Notes under the pieces: generated by a model
Told to the model about the DNA's origin: nothing
What the model saw: only the letters and a program-made list of their open reading frames with translations
The model's database searches: none
Position numbers and translations under genes: made by a program
Origin: Micromonospora arborensis
Lineage (GTDB): Bacteria > Actinomycetota > Actinomycetes > Mycobacteriales > Micromonosporaceae
Reading direction: 5' to 3'
NCBI RefSeq assembly: GCF_003205615.1
Contig: NZ_PYBV01000038.1
Coordinates: forward strand, 53,936 to 101,228
Length of the DNA: 47,293 nt
Part shown: positions 16,734 to 24,604 of the stretch, piece by piece
How positions within the stretch are numbered: position 1 is the stretch's first letter
Layout: every line of letters begins with the position of its first letter

Positions 16734-16985
16734 ATGGTTGCCTGGGAGTACGCCCTGCTCGTCCGCCGCTATCAGGGACAGGGCCGCAATTTCCATGTCT
16801 CGTTCGTCTGGTACGCCCCGGACGGGTCGCGCAAGGACATCACCGCCTTCGGTGACACCGCCATCGCGCACCTCAACCGCGCCGGCCGGGAGGGGTGGGA
16901 GCTGGTCTCCGCCGCCGAAGACGTGAACAACGTCCAGGGCAGCACCGAAGTCCACCGCTACCACCTCAAGCGTCCCCTGGCCTGA
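16734..16985 (+). CDS. Small conserved DUF4177-like protein
   Basis: This 83-residue acidic/aromatic protein has the pattern WEYALLV at the N-terminus and LNRAGREGWELVSA at about 47-60, which resembles the small DUF4177 family (a strand, then L-N-x-x-G-x-x-G-W-E-L-V). The family function is unknown. There is no good Shine-Dalgarno sequence. Instead, CATAAT, which matches the -10 consensus at five of six bases, lies at 16721-16726, placing the start of transcription at or next to the ATG at 16734, so the mRNA is probably leaderless. A second in-frame ATG at 16725 is less likely for that reason. The gene converges on glyA across a long palindrome. Confidence 0.7.
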   Translation: MVAWEYALLVRRYQGQGRNFHVSFVWYAPDGSRKDITAFGDTAIAHLNRAGREGWELVSAAEDVNNVQGSTEVHRYHLKRPLA

Positions 16986-17015
16986 GGTTCGGGCGTGGCC
17001 AGGCAGTTACTCCGG

Positions 17016-17065
17016 TGAGCGATATACCGCTGAGTCATGAATATGACCCAGCGGTATATCGCTCA
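17016..17065. repeat. 50-bp near-perfect palindrome between convergent genes
   Basis: Two 23-bp arms at 17016-17038 and 17043-17065 are inverted copies with a single mismatch, separated by the 4-base loop GAAT. The arms contain AGCGATATACCGCT, which is itself a quasi-palindrome and is AT-rich for this genome. It lies 31 bases after the small gene and 45 bases before the end of glyA. A bidirectional terminator is the simplest reading; a small mobile repeat or an operator-like site are alternatives. Confidence 0.85.
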
Positions 17066-17109
17066 TTCCAGCGACCGCCACCGACGGCGTTACGCCGGAC
17101 GAGGAGCTG

Positions 17110-18546
17110 TCAGGCCAGATCGATGGCCGGGTAGAGCGGGTGGGGGGCCAACAGATCGGTGGCCTGGCGGGCGACCTTGTCGGCCAGGTCGGGGTCGAGG
17201 TTGTACTTGGCCTTCGAGGCGGTGCCGTCGGCGTTCGCGCCAGCGGTGGTCTGGGTCAGCACGGTGTGGATCAGCTCCGCGGTCTGGTCCATCTCGGCGG
17301 TGCCCAGGCCGCGGGTGGTCAGTGCCGGGGTGCCGATCCGGATCCCGGACGTGTACCAGGCCCCGTTCGGGTCCTGCGGGACCGAGTTGCGGTTGGTGAC
17401 GATGCCCGAGTCGAGCAGGGCCTGCTCGGCCTGCCGGCCGGTGAGCCCGTAACCGGACACGTCGATCAGCACCAGGTGGTTGTCGGTGCCGCCGGTGACC
17501 AGCTTCGCGCCCCGGCGCAGCAGCCCCTCGGCGAGGGCCTGCGCGTTGTCCACGATCCGCTGGGCGTAGTCGGCGAAGTCGGGGCGGCGGGCCTCCGCGA
17601 GGGCGACCGCCTTCGCGGCCATCACGTGCGGCAGCGGACCACCGAGCACCATCGGGCAGCCCCGGTCCACCTGGTCGGCCAGCTCCGGCTGGCAGAGCAC
17701 CATGCCGCCGCGCGGGCCACGCAACGACTTGTGCGTGGTCGTGGTGACGATGTGCGCGTGCGGCACCGGATCGAAGTCGCCGGTGAACACCTTGCCCGCC
17801 ACCAGGCCGGCGAAGTGCGCCATGTCGACCATGAAGGTGGCGCCGACCGAGTCGGCGATCTCCCGCAGGATCCGGAAGTTCACCTTCCGCGGGTACGCCG
17901 AGTAGCCGCCGACCAGGATCAGCGGCTTGAACTCGCGGGCCGCCTCGGCCACCCGGTCGTAGTCGATCAGACCGGTCGCCGGGTCGGTGCCGTAACTGCG
18001 CTGGTCGAACATCTTGCCGGAGATGTTCGGCCGGAAACCGTGGGTGAGGTGGCCGCCGGCGTCCAGGGACATGCCGAGCATCCGCTGGTTGCCCAGCTCC
18101 CGACGCAGGGCGAACCAGTCGGCCTCGGTGAGATCGTTGACCTGGCGGACCTGCGCCTTCTTCAACGCGGGGGACTCCACCCGGTCCGCCAACACCGCCC
18201 AGAACGCGACCAGGTTGGCGTCGATGCCCGAGTGCGGCTGCACGTACGCGTGCGCGGCGCCGAACAGCTCCCGGGCGTGCTCGGCGGCGAGCGCCTCGAC
18301 GGTGTCGACGTTCTGGCAGCCGGCGTAGAAGCGGCGCCCGACGGTGCCCTCGGCGTACTTGTCACTGAACCAGTTGCCCATCGCCAGGAGCGTCGCCGGC
18401 GAGGCGTAGTTCTCGCTGGCGATGAGCTTGAGCGACTCCCGTTGGTCGGTCAGCTCGGCGCCGATGGCGTCGGCCACCCGCGGCTCGACAGCGCGGATCA
18501 CCTCAAGGGCGCTCCGGAATGCGGTGGACTCGGCGTTGCGCGACAT
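17110..18546 (-). CDS. glyA: Serine hydroxymethyltransferase
   Basis: This 478-residue PLP enzyme interconverts serine and glycine, charging tetrahydrofolate with a one-carbon unit. Motifs include LIASENYASPA near the N-terminus, EGTVGRRFYAGC, and the PLP-lysine segment TTTTHKSLRGPRGG. It is longer than the common 415-430-residue form, as in one actinobacterial GlyA subgroup with an insert near residues 125-170. I chose the ATG at 18546 because GGAGGT lies just upstream. A longer frame to 18633 would read through the upstream riboswitch. Regulation by the ZTP riboswitch ties it to one-carbon and purine status. Confidence 0.95.
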   Translation of the reverse strand: MSRNAESTAFRSALEVIRAVEPRVADAIGAELTDQRESLKLIASENYASPATLLAMGNWFSDKYAEGTVGRRFYAGCQNVDTVEALAAEHARELFGAAHAYVQPHSGIDANLVAFWAVLADRVESPALKKAQVRQVNDLTEADWFALRRELGNQRMLGMSLDAGGHLTHGFRPNISGKMFDQRSYGTDPATGLIDYDRVAEAAREFKPLILVGGYSAYPRKVNFRILREIADSVGATFMVDMAHFAGLVAGKVFTGDFDPVPHAHIVTTTTHKSLRGPRGGMVLCQPELADQVDRGCPMVLGGPLPHVMAAKAVALAEARRPDFADYAQRIVDNAQALAEGLLRRGAKLVTGGTDNHLVLIDVSGYGLTGRQAEQALLDSGIVTNRNSVPQDPNGAWYTSGIRIGTPALTTRGLGTAEMDQTAELIHTVLTQTTAGANADGTASKAKYNLDPDLADKVARQATDLLAPHPLYPAIDLA

Positions 18547-18570
18547 GCGACCTCCAACAGACGTGCGGGA

Positions 18571-18655
18571 AGGCCCAGGCGCTCGGCAAACGTCCTCGTG
18601 ACGGGGCCGCTCCCCGATGGTTGTCCATCCCAAACGCGCCAGTAACGGCCCGGTC
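18571..18655 (-). promoter_or_regulatory. ZTP (pfl) riboswitch in the glyA leader
   Basis: Read on the minus strand, the leader contains in order the three conserved parts of the pfl/ZTP RNA: GGGCCGTTACTGGCG (5' part), CCATCGGGGAGCG closing a small hairpin (GATGG/CCATC), and the hallmark 3' part GCCGAGCGCCTGGGC at 18573-18587 (plus-strand coordinates). The final part ends about 27 bases before the ATG of glyA. ZTP riboswitches sense ZTP/ZMP, which build up when 10-formyl-THF is short, and turn on glyA, folD or purH. The GGAGGT ribosome binding site lies downstream of the aptamer, so translational control is possible. The match is from memory of the consensus, not a covariance-model score. Confidence 0.82.
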
Positions 18656-18726
18656 CGATCCTACCGGGCCGGCCGGGGTCGTCCCGGGCGACCTCCGTAC
18701 GCCGCGCGCCCGAGGGGTTGGGCGGC

Positions 18727-19227
18727 TCAGGCGGTCACCGCGTCCATCGCCTTCTTGATCGCCTTCGGGGCGGTGGGGGTGCGCGGGGCGTCCGCCCGCA
18801 GCGCGATCATCCTCTCGCCGATCTCCTGCAACTGCTTGCGACCCAGGGCGTCGCGGACCTTGGGGAACCACTCCTCCTCTTCCTCCTCGACGTGGTGGGT
18901 CACGTTCTCGATCAGCACCGTCGTCTTGGCGTTGAAGCGTTCGTCGGTGGCATCCATGCCGGCCAACTCGGCGCAGAGGACGTCGGCGACGTGGTGCTCC
19001 TCGTACGACTCGAGGATGTCGTCCTCCAGGTCGGGCAGCAGGCGGCGGACCTCCGGGTACATCACCTCGTTCTCGAGGTAGGTGTGCACCGTCAGGGCCT
19101 CGAGGATCTGGTCCACCAGCTTCTGCCGCTGGCTCGCCGGCCCCTCCTCGGCATCCTGGAAGGCCTTCAACAGGCGGCGCATCTCCTTGTGGTCCTCTTT
19201 GAGCAGGACGATGGCATCGGTTGACAC
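18727..19227 (-). CDS. Hemerythrin-like HHE domain protein
   Basis: This 166-residue protein has the four-helix hemerythrin/HHE pattern with metal ligands spread over DHKEMRRLL, HTYLENEVMYPEVR, YEEHHVAD and VTHHVEEEEEEWFPKVRD. It is expected to bind a di-iron centre and may sense or buffer oxygen, nitric oxide or oxidative stress. The GTG at 19227 has GGGAGGT seven bases upstream; a longer frame to 19281 lacks conservation. The C-terminus is lysine/alanine-rich. It is followed on the same strand by the glyA riboswitch and gene and is probably transcribed separately. Confidence 0.88.
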   Translation of the reverse strand: MSTDAIVLLKEDHKEMRRLLKAFQDAEEGPASQRQKLVDQILEALTVHTYLENEVMYPEVRRLLPDLEDDILESYEEHHVADVLCAELAGMDATDERFNAKTTVLIENVTHHVEEEEEEWFPKVRDALGRKQLQEIGERMIALRADAPRTPTAPKAIKKAMDAVTA

Positions 19228-19307
19228 GGGTATGACCTCCCTGGGTCTCGGCTGGTGCGAATCCGGTACCCAGCAGGTCAAATGCGGAAACAGCGGATAT
19301 CAGCCGA

Positions 19308-20177
19308 TCAGACCATCGACAGTGTTCCGGGGATCTCGTCGAGCAACTCCCGGGCGAGGAAGCCGATCCGCCCGTACCGGGGGATCAGCCGCTGGCCGCT
19401 CACCGCGTGCGCGAAGGAGCCCCAGCAGGCGGCCTGCGCCGGGTCCGCGCCCCGCGACAGCAGCCCCGCCAGCAACCCGGCGAGCACGTCCCCGCTACCG
19501 GAGGTGCCCAGCCCGGCGTCGCCGCTCTCCTCGCGCCAACCACGCCCGTCCGGAGCGGCCACGTGCCCGTAGAGCGACACGACCGCCTCGTACCGGGTGG
19601 CCAGCTCGGCCGCCTCGGCGTCCAGGTCGTCGCCCGGGTCCCGCCCGAGCAGGTGCCCGGCCTCGGTGACGTTCGGGGTGAGCACCACGGGCCGGCCCGA
19701 GCCGACCAGCAGGTCCGGTGCGTGGCTGAGCGCACCCAGGGCGTACGCGTCGAGGACCAGCGACGTCTGCGGCCGGGCGGCGTCCAGGACCAGACTCAGC
19801 AGCCGGTTGGTTTCGTCGATCGCCTTCAGCCCCGGCCCGACAACCACCACGTCGGCCTGAGCGACCAGCTCGCCGAGCTGGCCCTCCCGATCGGCGGCGA
19901 CCGCGCCGTCGGGGGTCTCCGGCAACCCGACCACCAGCGCCTCGGGCACCTGGATGCTCAGCGTGGCGGCGGTGGACTCGGCGGCGGCGAGCTGGAGCAC
20001 CCCGGCGCCGGCGCGCAGCGCGGCCACCCCGGCGAGCAGCACCGCACCGGGGGTGAAGCGGGACCCGCCGACCACCAGCACGGTGCCCCGGCTCTGCTTG
20101 CCACCGACCGGCACCGGTAGCGCCCAGTCCCGCAGCAGTCCCGGCGTGATCACCTTCACCTCAGACCGGCTCGGCAT
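19308..20177 (-). CDS. nnrD: ADP/ATP-dependent (S)-NAD(P)H-hydrate dehydratase
   Basis: This 289-residue protein is the C-terminal (YjeF_C, ribokinase-like) half of the NAD(P)HX repair system. It has VLVVGGSRFTPGAVLLAG near the N-terminus, VLTPNVTEAGHLLG in the middle and the nucleotide/anion-hole motif GTSGSGDVLAGLLAGL near 225-240. It repairs hydrated NAD(P)H at the expense of ADP or ATP. The epimerase half (nnrE) is not fused and not seen in this window. The start overlaps the end of the preceding phosphatase gene by 17 bases; the ATG at 20177 has GGGAGG upstream, and a GTG at 20159 is an alternative. Confidence 0.9.
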   Translation of the reverse strand: MPSRSEVKVITPGLLRDWALPVPVGGKQSRGTVLVVGGSRFTPGAVLLAGVAALRAGAGVLQLAAAESTAATLSIQVPEALVVGLPETPDGAVAADREGQLGELVAQADVVVVGPGLKAIDETNRLLSLVLDAARPQTSLVLDAYALGALSHAPDLLVGSGRPVVLTPNVTEAGHLLGRDPGDDLDAEAAELATRYEAVVSLYGHVAAPDGRGWREESGDAGLGTSGSGDVLAGLLAGLLSRGADPAQAACWGSFAHAVSGQRLIPRYGRIGFLARELLDEIPGTLSMV

Positions 20178-20892
20178 GGATCTCGTCCTCCCTGGTCGGT
20201 TGGGCGCCCTGCCGGTGCAGGTGGCCGACCTCGTTGAATCCGCCCAGGCGCAAGCGATCCTGGTCGTCGGCGGACCAGTCGGTGATCGAGCAGTTGGCGA
20301 TCACGTGCTCGCGGGTCAGCGCCATCAGGTCCGACTCGGTCAACCCCTCCACCAGGTACCGCAGCAGAAAGACCAGCGCGTCGTGGCCGAAGAGCAGAAC
20401 ACGTCGGCCCTCGTGGTCCCGGCGCAGGTCGCCGAGGAGCGTGCGCAGCCGCAGCGCCACGTCGGTCCAGGACTCCCCACCCGGCGGCCGGTAGTAGAAC
20501 TTGCCGAGCCGGGCTCGGCGCTCCGCCTCGTCGGGATACCGGCGGCGCACCCCGTGCCCGGTCAAGCCGTCGAGGATGCCCAGCTCCCGGTCGCGTAGCC
20601 GCTCGTCCCGGCTCACCGGCACCCCGGTGTCGTGCAGCGCCAACTCGGCGGTGGACACCGCCCGCAGGTACGGCGACACCACCGCCACGTCCGGCCGGCG
20701 GTCCGGGGGCAGCCCGGTCAACCAGCGGCCGGTGGCCCGGGCCTGCTCCTCGCCGGTGGGGGAGAGCGGCACGTCGGCGTCGCGGTGACTGAGCCCGATC
20801 AGCTCTTCGCCGGACGCCTCGGCGTGCGTCGCCGCCACGTTCGCGGTGCTCTCACCGTGCCGAATGATCCAGAGCGTCGCCAGTTCCGCCAT
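20161..20892 (-). CDS. Histidine phosphatase (phosphoglycerate-mutase-like)
   Basis: This 243-residue protein has the RHGES motif (IIRHGESTAN, residues 10-19) carrying the phosphorylated histidine, and the second catalytic histidine in LLFGHDALVF. Other landmarks are LSPTGEEQA and SPYLRAVSTAEL. It belongs to the branched histidine phosphatase family, whose members act on phosphosugars, cofactors or proteins; the substrate is unknown. The ATG follows a GGGG ribosome binding site at a normal distance. It shares a transcription unit with nnrD by a 17-base overlap, which hints at a metabolite-repair role, but this is only contextual. Confidence 0.88.
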   Translation of the reverse strand: MAELATLWIIRHGESTANVAATHAEASGEELIGLSHRDADVPLSPTGEEQARATGRWLTGLPPDRRPDVAVVSPYLRAVSTAELALHDTGVPVSRDERLRDRELGILDGLTGHGVRRRYPDEAERRARLGKFYYRPPGGESWTDVALRLRTLLGDLRRDHEGRRVLLFGHDALVFLLRYLVEGLTESDLMALTREHVIANCSITDWSADDQDRLRLGGFNEVGHLHRQGAQPTREDEIHAEPV

Positions 20893-20935
20893 GCCGATCC
20901 CCTACCCGGGCACCGGCGGCGGTAACCGCACCCGC

Positions 20936-22498
20936 TCAGCCGCGCCGTCGCAGCAGGGCGACGGTGATGCCGGTCGCGTGGTTCACCCGAACCACCTCGT
21001 AACGCTCGGTGAGCACGGCGGCCTGCTTCTTCGGCAGCCCGGCCAGCGGCGCGTCGGTGATCGTCGGCAGCAGCACCCAGATCCGCGGCTCGTTCCGCAG
21101 ACAGCTCGCCGGGTTGGCACACGCCGCCCCGAACAACTCGTGGCGCTGTGCCGCGGACCGCTGCTCGAAGACGTTGCGCGGCGCGACGTCCGCCGGGAGG
21201 TAGTAGCGCACCCCGGGCTCGTGCATCCACCACCAGGGGCCGCCCGCGACGAGGCCGTCACCGGGCTGGTAGTCGGCCTCGATGAGCCGTGCCGCCTGGG
21301 AGTAGGACAGTGGCTTGAACGCCCGCGCCTGCGGATAGGTGTACCAGCCGTGCGAGTACTCGCCCCGCAGCGCGAGCTGACCCGGCACGGACAGGGCGGC
21401 GACGATCACGAGTGCCACCGCCACCAGCGGGGCGCGGCGCAGCACGGCGATCCCCGCGCCGGCGAGCACGGCCCAGGCCGGCAGCACGAACAGCAGGTAC
21501 TTGGAGAAGAAGTAGTTGATGTCGCCGGTCGAGGCCACCAGGATCACCGGCAGCGGCAGCACGGCGACCAGCGCCGCGCTCACCGACCGGGCGGCGACGT
21601 CGCGGCGCAGGCGGGTCAGCACACCCACCGCGGCCAGCGCGGTCACCGCCACGGCGAGCAGCGTCGAGCCGTACGCCTGCTCCCAGACCGTCCAGGGCGA
21701 GCTGTCCGGGATCCAGCTGACCTGCCGCCCGGCCTGCTTCATGCCCCGCAGGATCACCGGCGCGGCGATCGCCGCCCCGCCGGCGGCGGCGAGCGCGAAC
21801 CAGGCCAGCGACCACCAGCGGCGCTCCCGCCAGCAGTGCAGCAGAACGGCTGCCCCGTGCCCGAGCAGCAGGGTCAGCGCCACCACGTTCACCAGGCCGA
21901 TGCCGGCCACCGCGAGCGCGTACGCCGCCCAGCGCCACCACGCCGGCCGCTCCAGCGCGCGGAGCAGGAACAGGGTGGCCGCCGCAGCGGCGAGGACGAC
22001 GAAGGCGTACGAACGGGTCTCCTGCCCGAAGCGGGTGACCGTGGGCACCAGCGCGAAGACGAACCCGGCGGCGACACCCGTCCGGTGGTCGAAGAGCCGC
22101 CGTGCCGCCAGCGCCACGCAGGCGGTGGCCAGGGTCATGGCCAGCGCCGACGGCAGTCGCACCGCGGCGGGACCGGTGCCGAACAGCGTCGTCCAGCCGT
22201 GCATGAACAGGTAGTAGGCCCCGTGCACGGCGTCGACATTCGCCAGCATGCCCCGGATCTGCCCGGTGGAGCGGGTCGCCACGTCGACGGTGACCAACTC
22301 GTCGTGCCACATCTCCGGGCTGCCGAGGCGCCACCCGACGACGAGCGCGGCGAACGCCGTCGGCCAGAACCAGACGCTGAGCGCCAGCCGGCGGGCGAGG
22401 GGGACCAGTTGACGTCTCGGCCCGGTGACGGGCCGGGGCGAACTCCCCCCGTCGATCTGCGCGGGATGCGCGTCTGTGGCGACGGCGCGGTCTGACAT
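20936..22498 (-). CDS. Polytopic glycosyltransferase, GT39/ArnT-like
   Basis: This 520-residue protein has about ten to twelve hydrophobic segments (for example WFWPTAFAALVVGW, VAAGFVFALVPTV, LLAVAVTALAAVGVL) and a conserved acidic pair just after the first membrane segment (MWHDELVTVD), the arrangement of lipid-sugar-dependent GT-C enzymes such as protein mannosyltransferases and ArnT. Such proteins transfer a sugar from polyprenyl phosphate on the outer face of the membrane. The C-terminal 130 residues are soluble. It is divergent from a GT2-epimerase-acyltransferase operon and probably acts in the same surface glycan pathway. Confidence 0.85.
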   Translation of the reverse strand: MSDRAVATDAHPAQIDGGSSPRPVTGPRRQLVPLARRLALSVWFWPTAFAALVVGWRLGSPEMWHDELVTVDVATRSTGQIRGMLANVDAVHGAYYLFMHGWTTLFGTGPAAVRLPSALAMTLATACVALAARRLFDHRTGVAAGFVFALVPTVTRFGQETRSYAFVVLAAAAATLFLLRALERPAWWRWAAYALAVAGIGLVNVVALTLLLGHGAAVLLHCWRERRWWSLAWFALAAAGGAAIAAPVILRGMKQAGRQVSWIPDSSPWTVWEQAYGSTLLAVAVTALAAVGVLTRLRRDVAARSVSAALVAVLPLPVILVASTGDINYFFSKYLLFVLPAWAVLAGAGIAVLRRAPLVAVALVIVAALSVPGQLALRGEYSHGWYTYPQARAFKPLSYSQAARLIEADYQPGDGLVAGGPWWWMHEPGVRYYLPADVAPRNVFEQRSAAQRHELFGAACANPASCLRNEPRIWVLLPTITDAPLAGLPKKQAAVLTERYEVVRVNHATGITVALLRRRG

Positions 22499-22693
22499 CG
22501 GCGTCCGATCCGGGGGCGGGGGGTACGGGCGCGACGATGATAGCGCCCGCCGAGAGCGGTGTCAGACAGTCATCGGCGCGATGGAGTGAACAGCCGGCCG
22601 GTTCGGCGATGGTCGATCGCCGCGGCGAGCCTGATAATGTGGCCCGCGCCCGTCGAGCTTCTCCACCACGCACAGTTAGGGCCTGCCGACCTC

Positions 22694-23584
22694 ATGATCG
22701 TCGACATAATGCTGCCGTACTACGGAAGTGTGCCCCTCATGCAGGCGGCAGTACGCAGCGTGATGGCGCAGAGTGACCCTGGCTGGCGCCTCACGGTGGT
22801 CGACGACGGCACCGAGCCCGGAGTGCCCGAGTGGTTCGCCGGCATCGACGACGAGCGGGTCCGCTACCAGCGCAACGAGCGCAATCTGGGGATCACCGCC
22901 AACTACCGCAAGTGTGTCGGCCTCGCCGAGCACGAGTACCTGGTGATGATGGGCACGGACGACATCATGCACCCGAACTACGTCGCGACGGTGCGATCGG
23001 TGATCGAGCAGTACCCGGGCGTCGGCATGGTCCAGCCGGGGGTCGAGGTCATCGACGCCGACGGCACGGTGGTCAACACGATCGTCGACCTGGCCAAGCG
23101 GCGGCTCTACGCCCCCCGGATCGACTCCCGCGAGCTGATGGGAGGTGAGGACCTGGCGGCGAGCCTGCTGCGCGGCTGCTGGTTCTACTTCCCGTCGATC
23201 TGCTGGCGCACGGACGCGATCAAGGCTGTCGACTTCCGCGAAGAGTTCCAGGTCATCCAGGATCTGGCGCTGGTGATCGACCTGATCCAGCGCGGTGAGC
23301 AGATGGCGGTCGACGACACCCTCTGCTTCCAGTACCGGCGGCACGCGGTCAGCAAGTCCTCCGCCGACGCGGTCAACGGCTCCCGGTTCACCGAGGCCCG
23401 GGCGTTCTTCATCGATGTCGCCCGGCGGATGGACGAGCAGGGTTGGCCCCGGGCGGCGCGGGCGGCCCGTCGTTACACCTCGTCCCGCGTGCACGCCATC
23501 ACCATGCTGCCGACGGCGGTCCTCTCGGGCAAGATGGCCGGCGTACGGAGCCTGTCCCGGCACGCGTTCGGGCCGGGCCGATGA
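22694..23584 (+). CDS. Family 2 glycosyltransferase
   Basis: This 296-residue protein shows the GT-A fold of family 2: IVDIMLPYYGSVPLMQAAVRSV at the N-terminus, the nucleotide-binding VVDDGTEP, NLGITANYRKCVG, and the metal-binding MGTDDIMHPNY (DD motif at about 93-94). It transfers a nucleotide-activated sugar, probably on the inner membrane face. I chose the ATG at 22694 because the conserved first strand starts there; an in-frame ATG at 22559 would add 45 unconserved residues. The ribosome binding site is weak. Its TGA overlaps the ATG of the epimerase gene. The acceptor is unknown. Confidence 0.85.
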   Translation: MIVDIMLPYYGSVPLMQAAVRSVMAQSDPGWRLTVVDDGTEPGVPEWFAGIDDERVRYQRNERNLGITANYRKCVGLAEHEYLVMMGTDDIMHPNYVATVRSVIEQYPGVGMVQPGVEVIDADGTVVNTIVDLAKRRLYAPRIDSRELMGGEDLAASLLRGCWFYFPSICWRTDAIKAVDFREEFQVIQDLALVIDLIQRGEQMAVDDTLCFQYRRHAVSKSSADAVNGSRFTEARAFFIDVARRMDEQGWPRAARAARRYTSSRVHAITMLPTAVLSGKMAGVRSLSRHAFGPGR

Positions 23585-24582
23585 ACGACGACAGCCAGGG
23601 AGATGCCATGACCGTCACGCCACGACGCCCGACGGAGGACGCAGGACAGGCACTGCGGGTGGTGGTGCTCGGCGGCACAGGCTTCCTCGGCCGTCCCATC
23701 TGCCGCGCGCTGGCCGACCAGGGCCACGCCGTGGTCGCCGTGGCGCGTAACCCGAAGACCATCGGCCCGGGCGTCGTGGTCCGCGCGCTGGACCTGGCCG
23801 CCGCCGACGTCGACGAGATCACCGCGGTGCTGCGTGACCTCGACCCGGACGTGGTGATCAACACGGCGGGCGGGATGTGGGGGCTGAGCGAGGCGCAGAT
23901 GCTCGCGGTCAACGTCACCCTGGTCGAGCGGCTCACGGAGGCCGCGGCCCGACTGCCCCGGCGGGCCCGGGTGGTCCAGATCGGCAGCGTGCACGAGTAC
24001 GGGCTGGTCCCGGTCGACACCTCGATGTCCGAGCAGATGACCCCCGCGCCGGTGATGCCGTACGGCGAGTTCAAGTTGCGCTGCACGGCGGCGATCACCG
24101 AGGCGGACCGGCAGGGCCGGATCGAGGGCGTCACGCTGCGGGTCGGCAACGTCATCGGCGCCGGCCAGCCCGGGCACAGCCTGCTCGGTGTGGTCGCGAG
24201 CCGCCTGCACGACGCCCAGCGGTCCGGTGAGCGGGCACGACTGGAGTTGGCGCCGCTCGGTTCCCGACGCGATTTCATCGGCATCAGTGACGTGGTCGCC
24301 GCCGTTCTGCTGGCCGTGACCCGCCCGGACGCCGCCGGCCGCGTGATCAACATCGGTCGGGGGGTGGCGTCCAGTGCGCGTGATATGGTCCGGCTCCTCA
24401 TCGACGTGAGTGGGGTGCCGACCGACCTCGTCGAGGCCGAGTCCACCGGCCCCGCCGAGACCAACTGGCAGCGGCTCGACGTCGGGCTGGCCGCCGAGGT
24501 GCTCGGCTGGTCGCCGAGCGATGATCTGCACACCGAGATGAAGCAGTTGTGGGAGCACGCCGGCGCCGAGGTGCCCGCCTGA
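23581..24582 (+). CDS. NAD-dependent epimerase/dehydratase (extended SDR)
   Basis: This 333-residue protein is an extended short-chain dehydrogenase with the NAD-binding GGTGFLG at residues 31-37 and the active-site YGEFK (YxxxK) near 160, preceded by the serine-containing IGSVHEYG. Later segments GVTLRVGNVIGAG and RRDFIGISDVVAAV are typical of UDP-sugar epimerases and dTDP-sugar reductases. The ATG at 23581 overlaps the glycosyltransferase stop; a second ATG at 23608 with GGGAGA upstream is an equally good start. It probably makes or modifies the nucleotide sugar used by the neighbouring glycosyltransferases. Confidence 0.88.
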   Translation: MNDDSQGDAMTVTPRRPTEDAGQALRVVVLGGTGFLGRPICRALADQGHAVVAVARNPKTIGPGVVVRALDLAAADVDEITAVLRDLDPDVVINTAGGMWGLSEAQMLAVNVTLVERLTEAAARLPRRARVVQIGSVHEYGLVPVDTSMSEQMTPAPVMPYGEFKLRCTAAITEADRQGRIEGVTLRVGNVIGAGQPGHSLLGVVASRLHDAQRSGERARLELAPLGSRRDFIGISDVVAAVLLAVTRPDAAGRVINIGRGVASSARDMVRLLIDVSGVPTDLVEAESTGPAETNWQRLDVGLAAEVLGWSPSDDLHTEMKQLWEHAGAEVPA

Positions 24583-24604
24583 TGGTCGAGAGGTTCCTGG
24601 CCGC

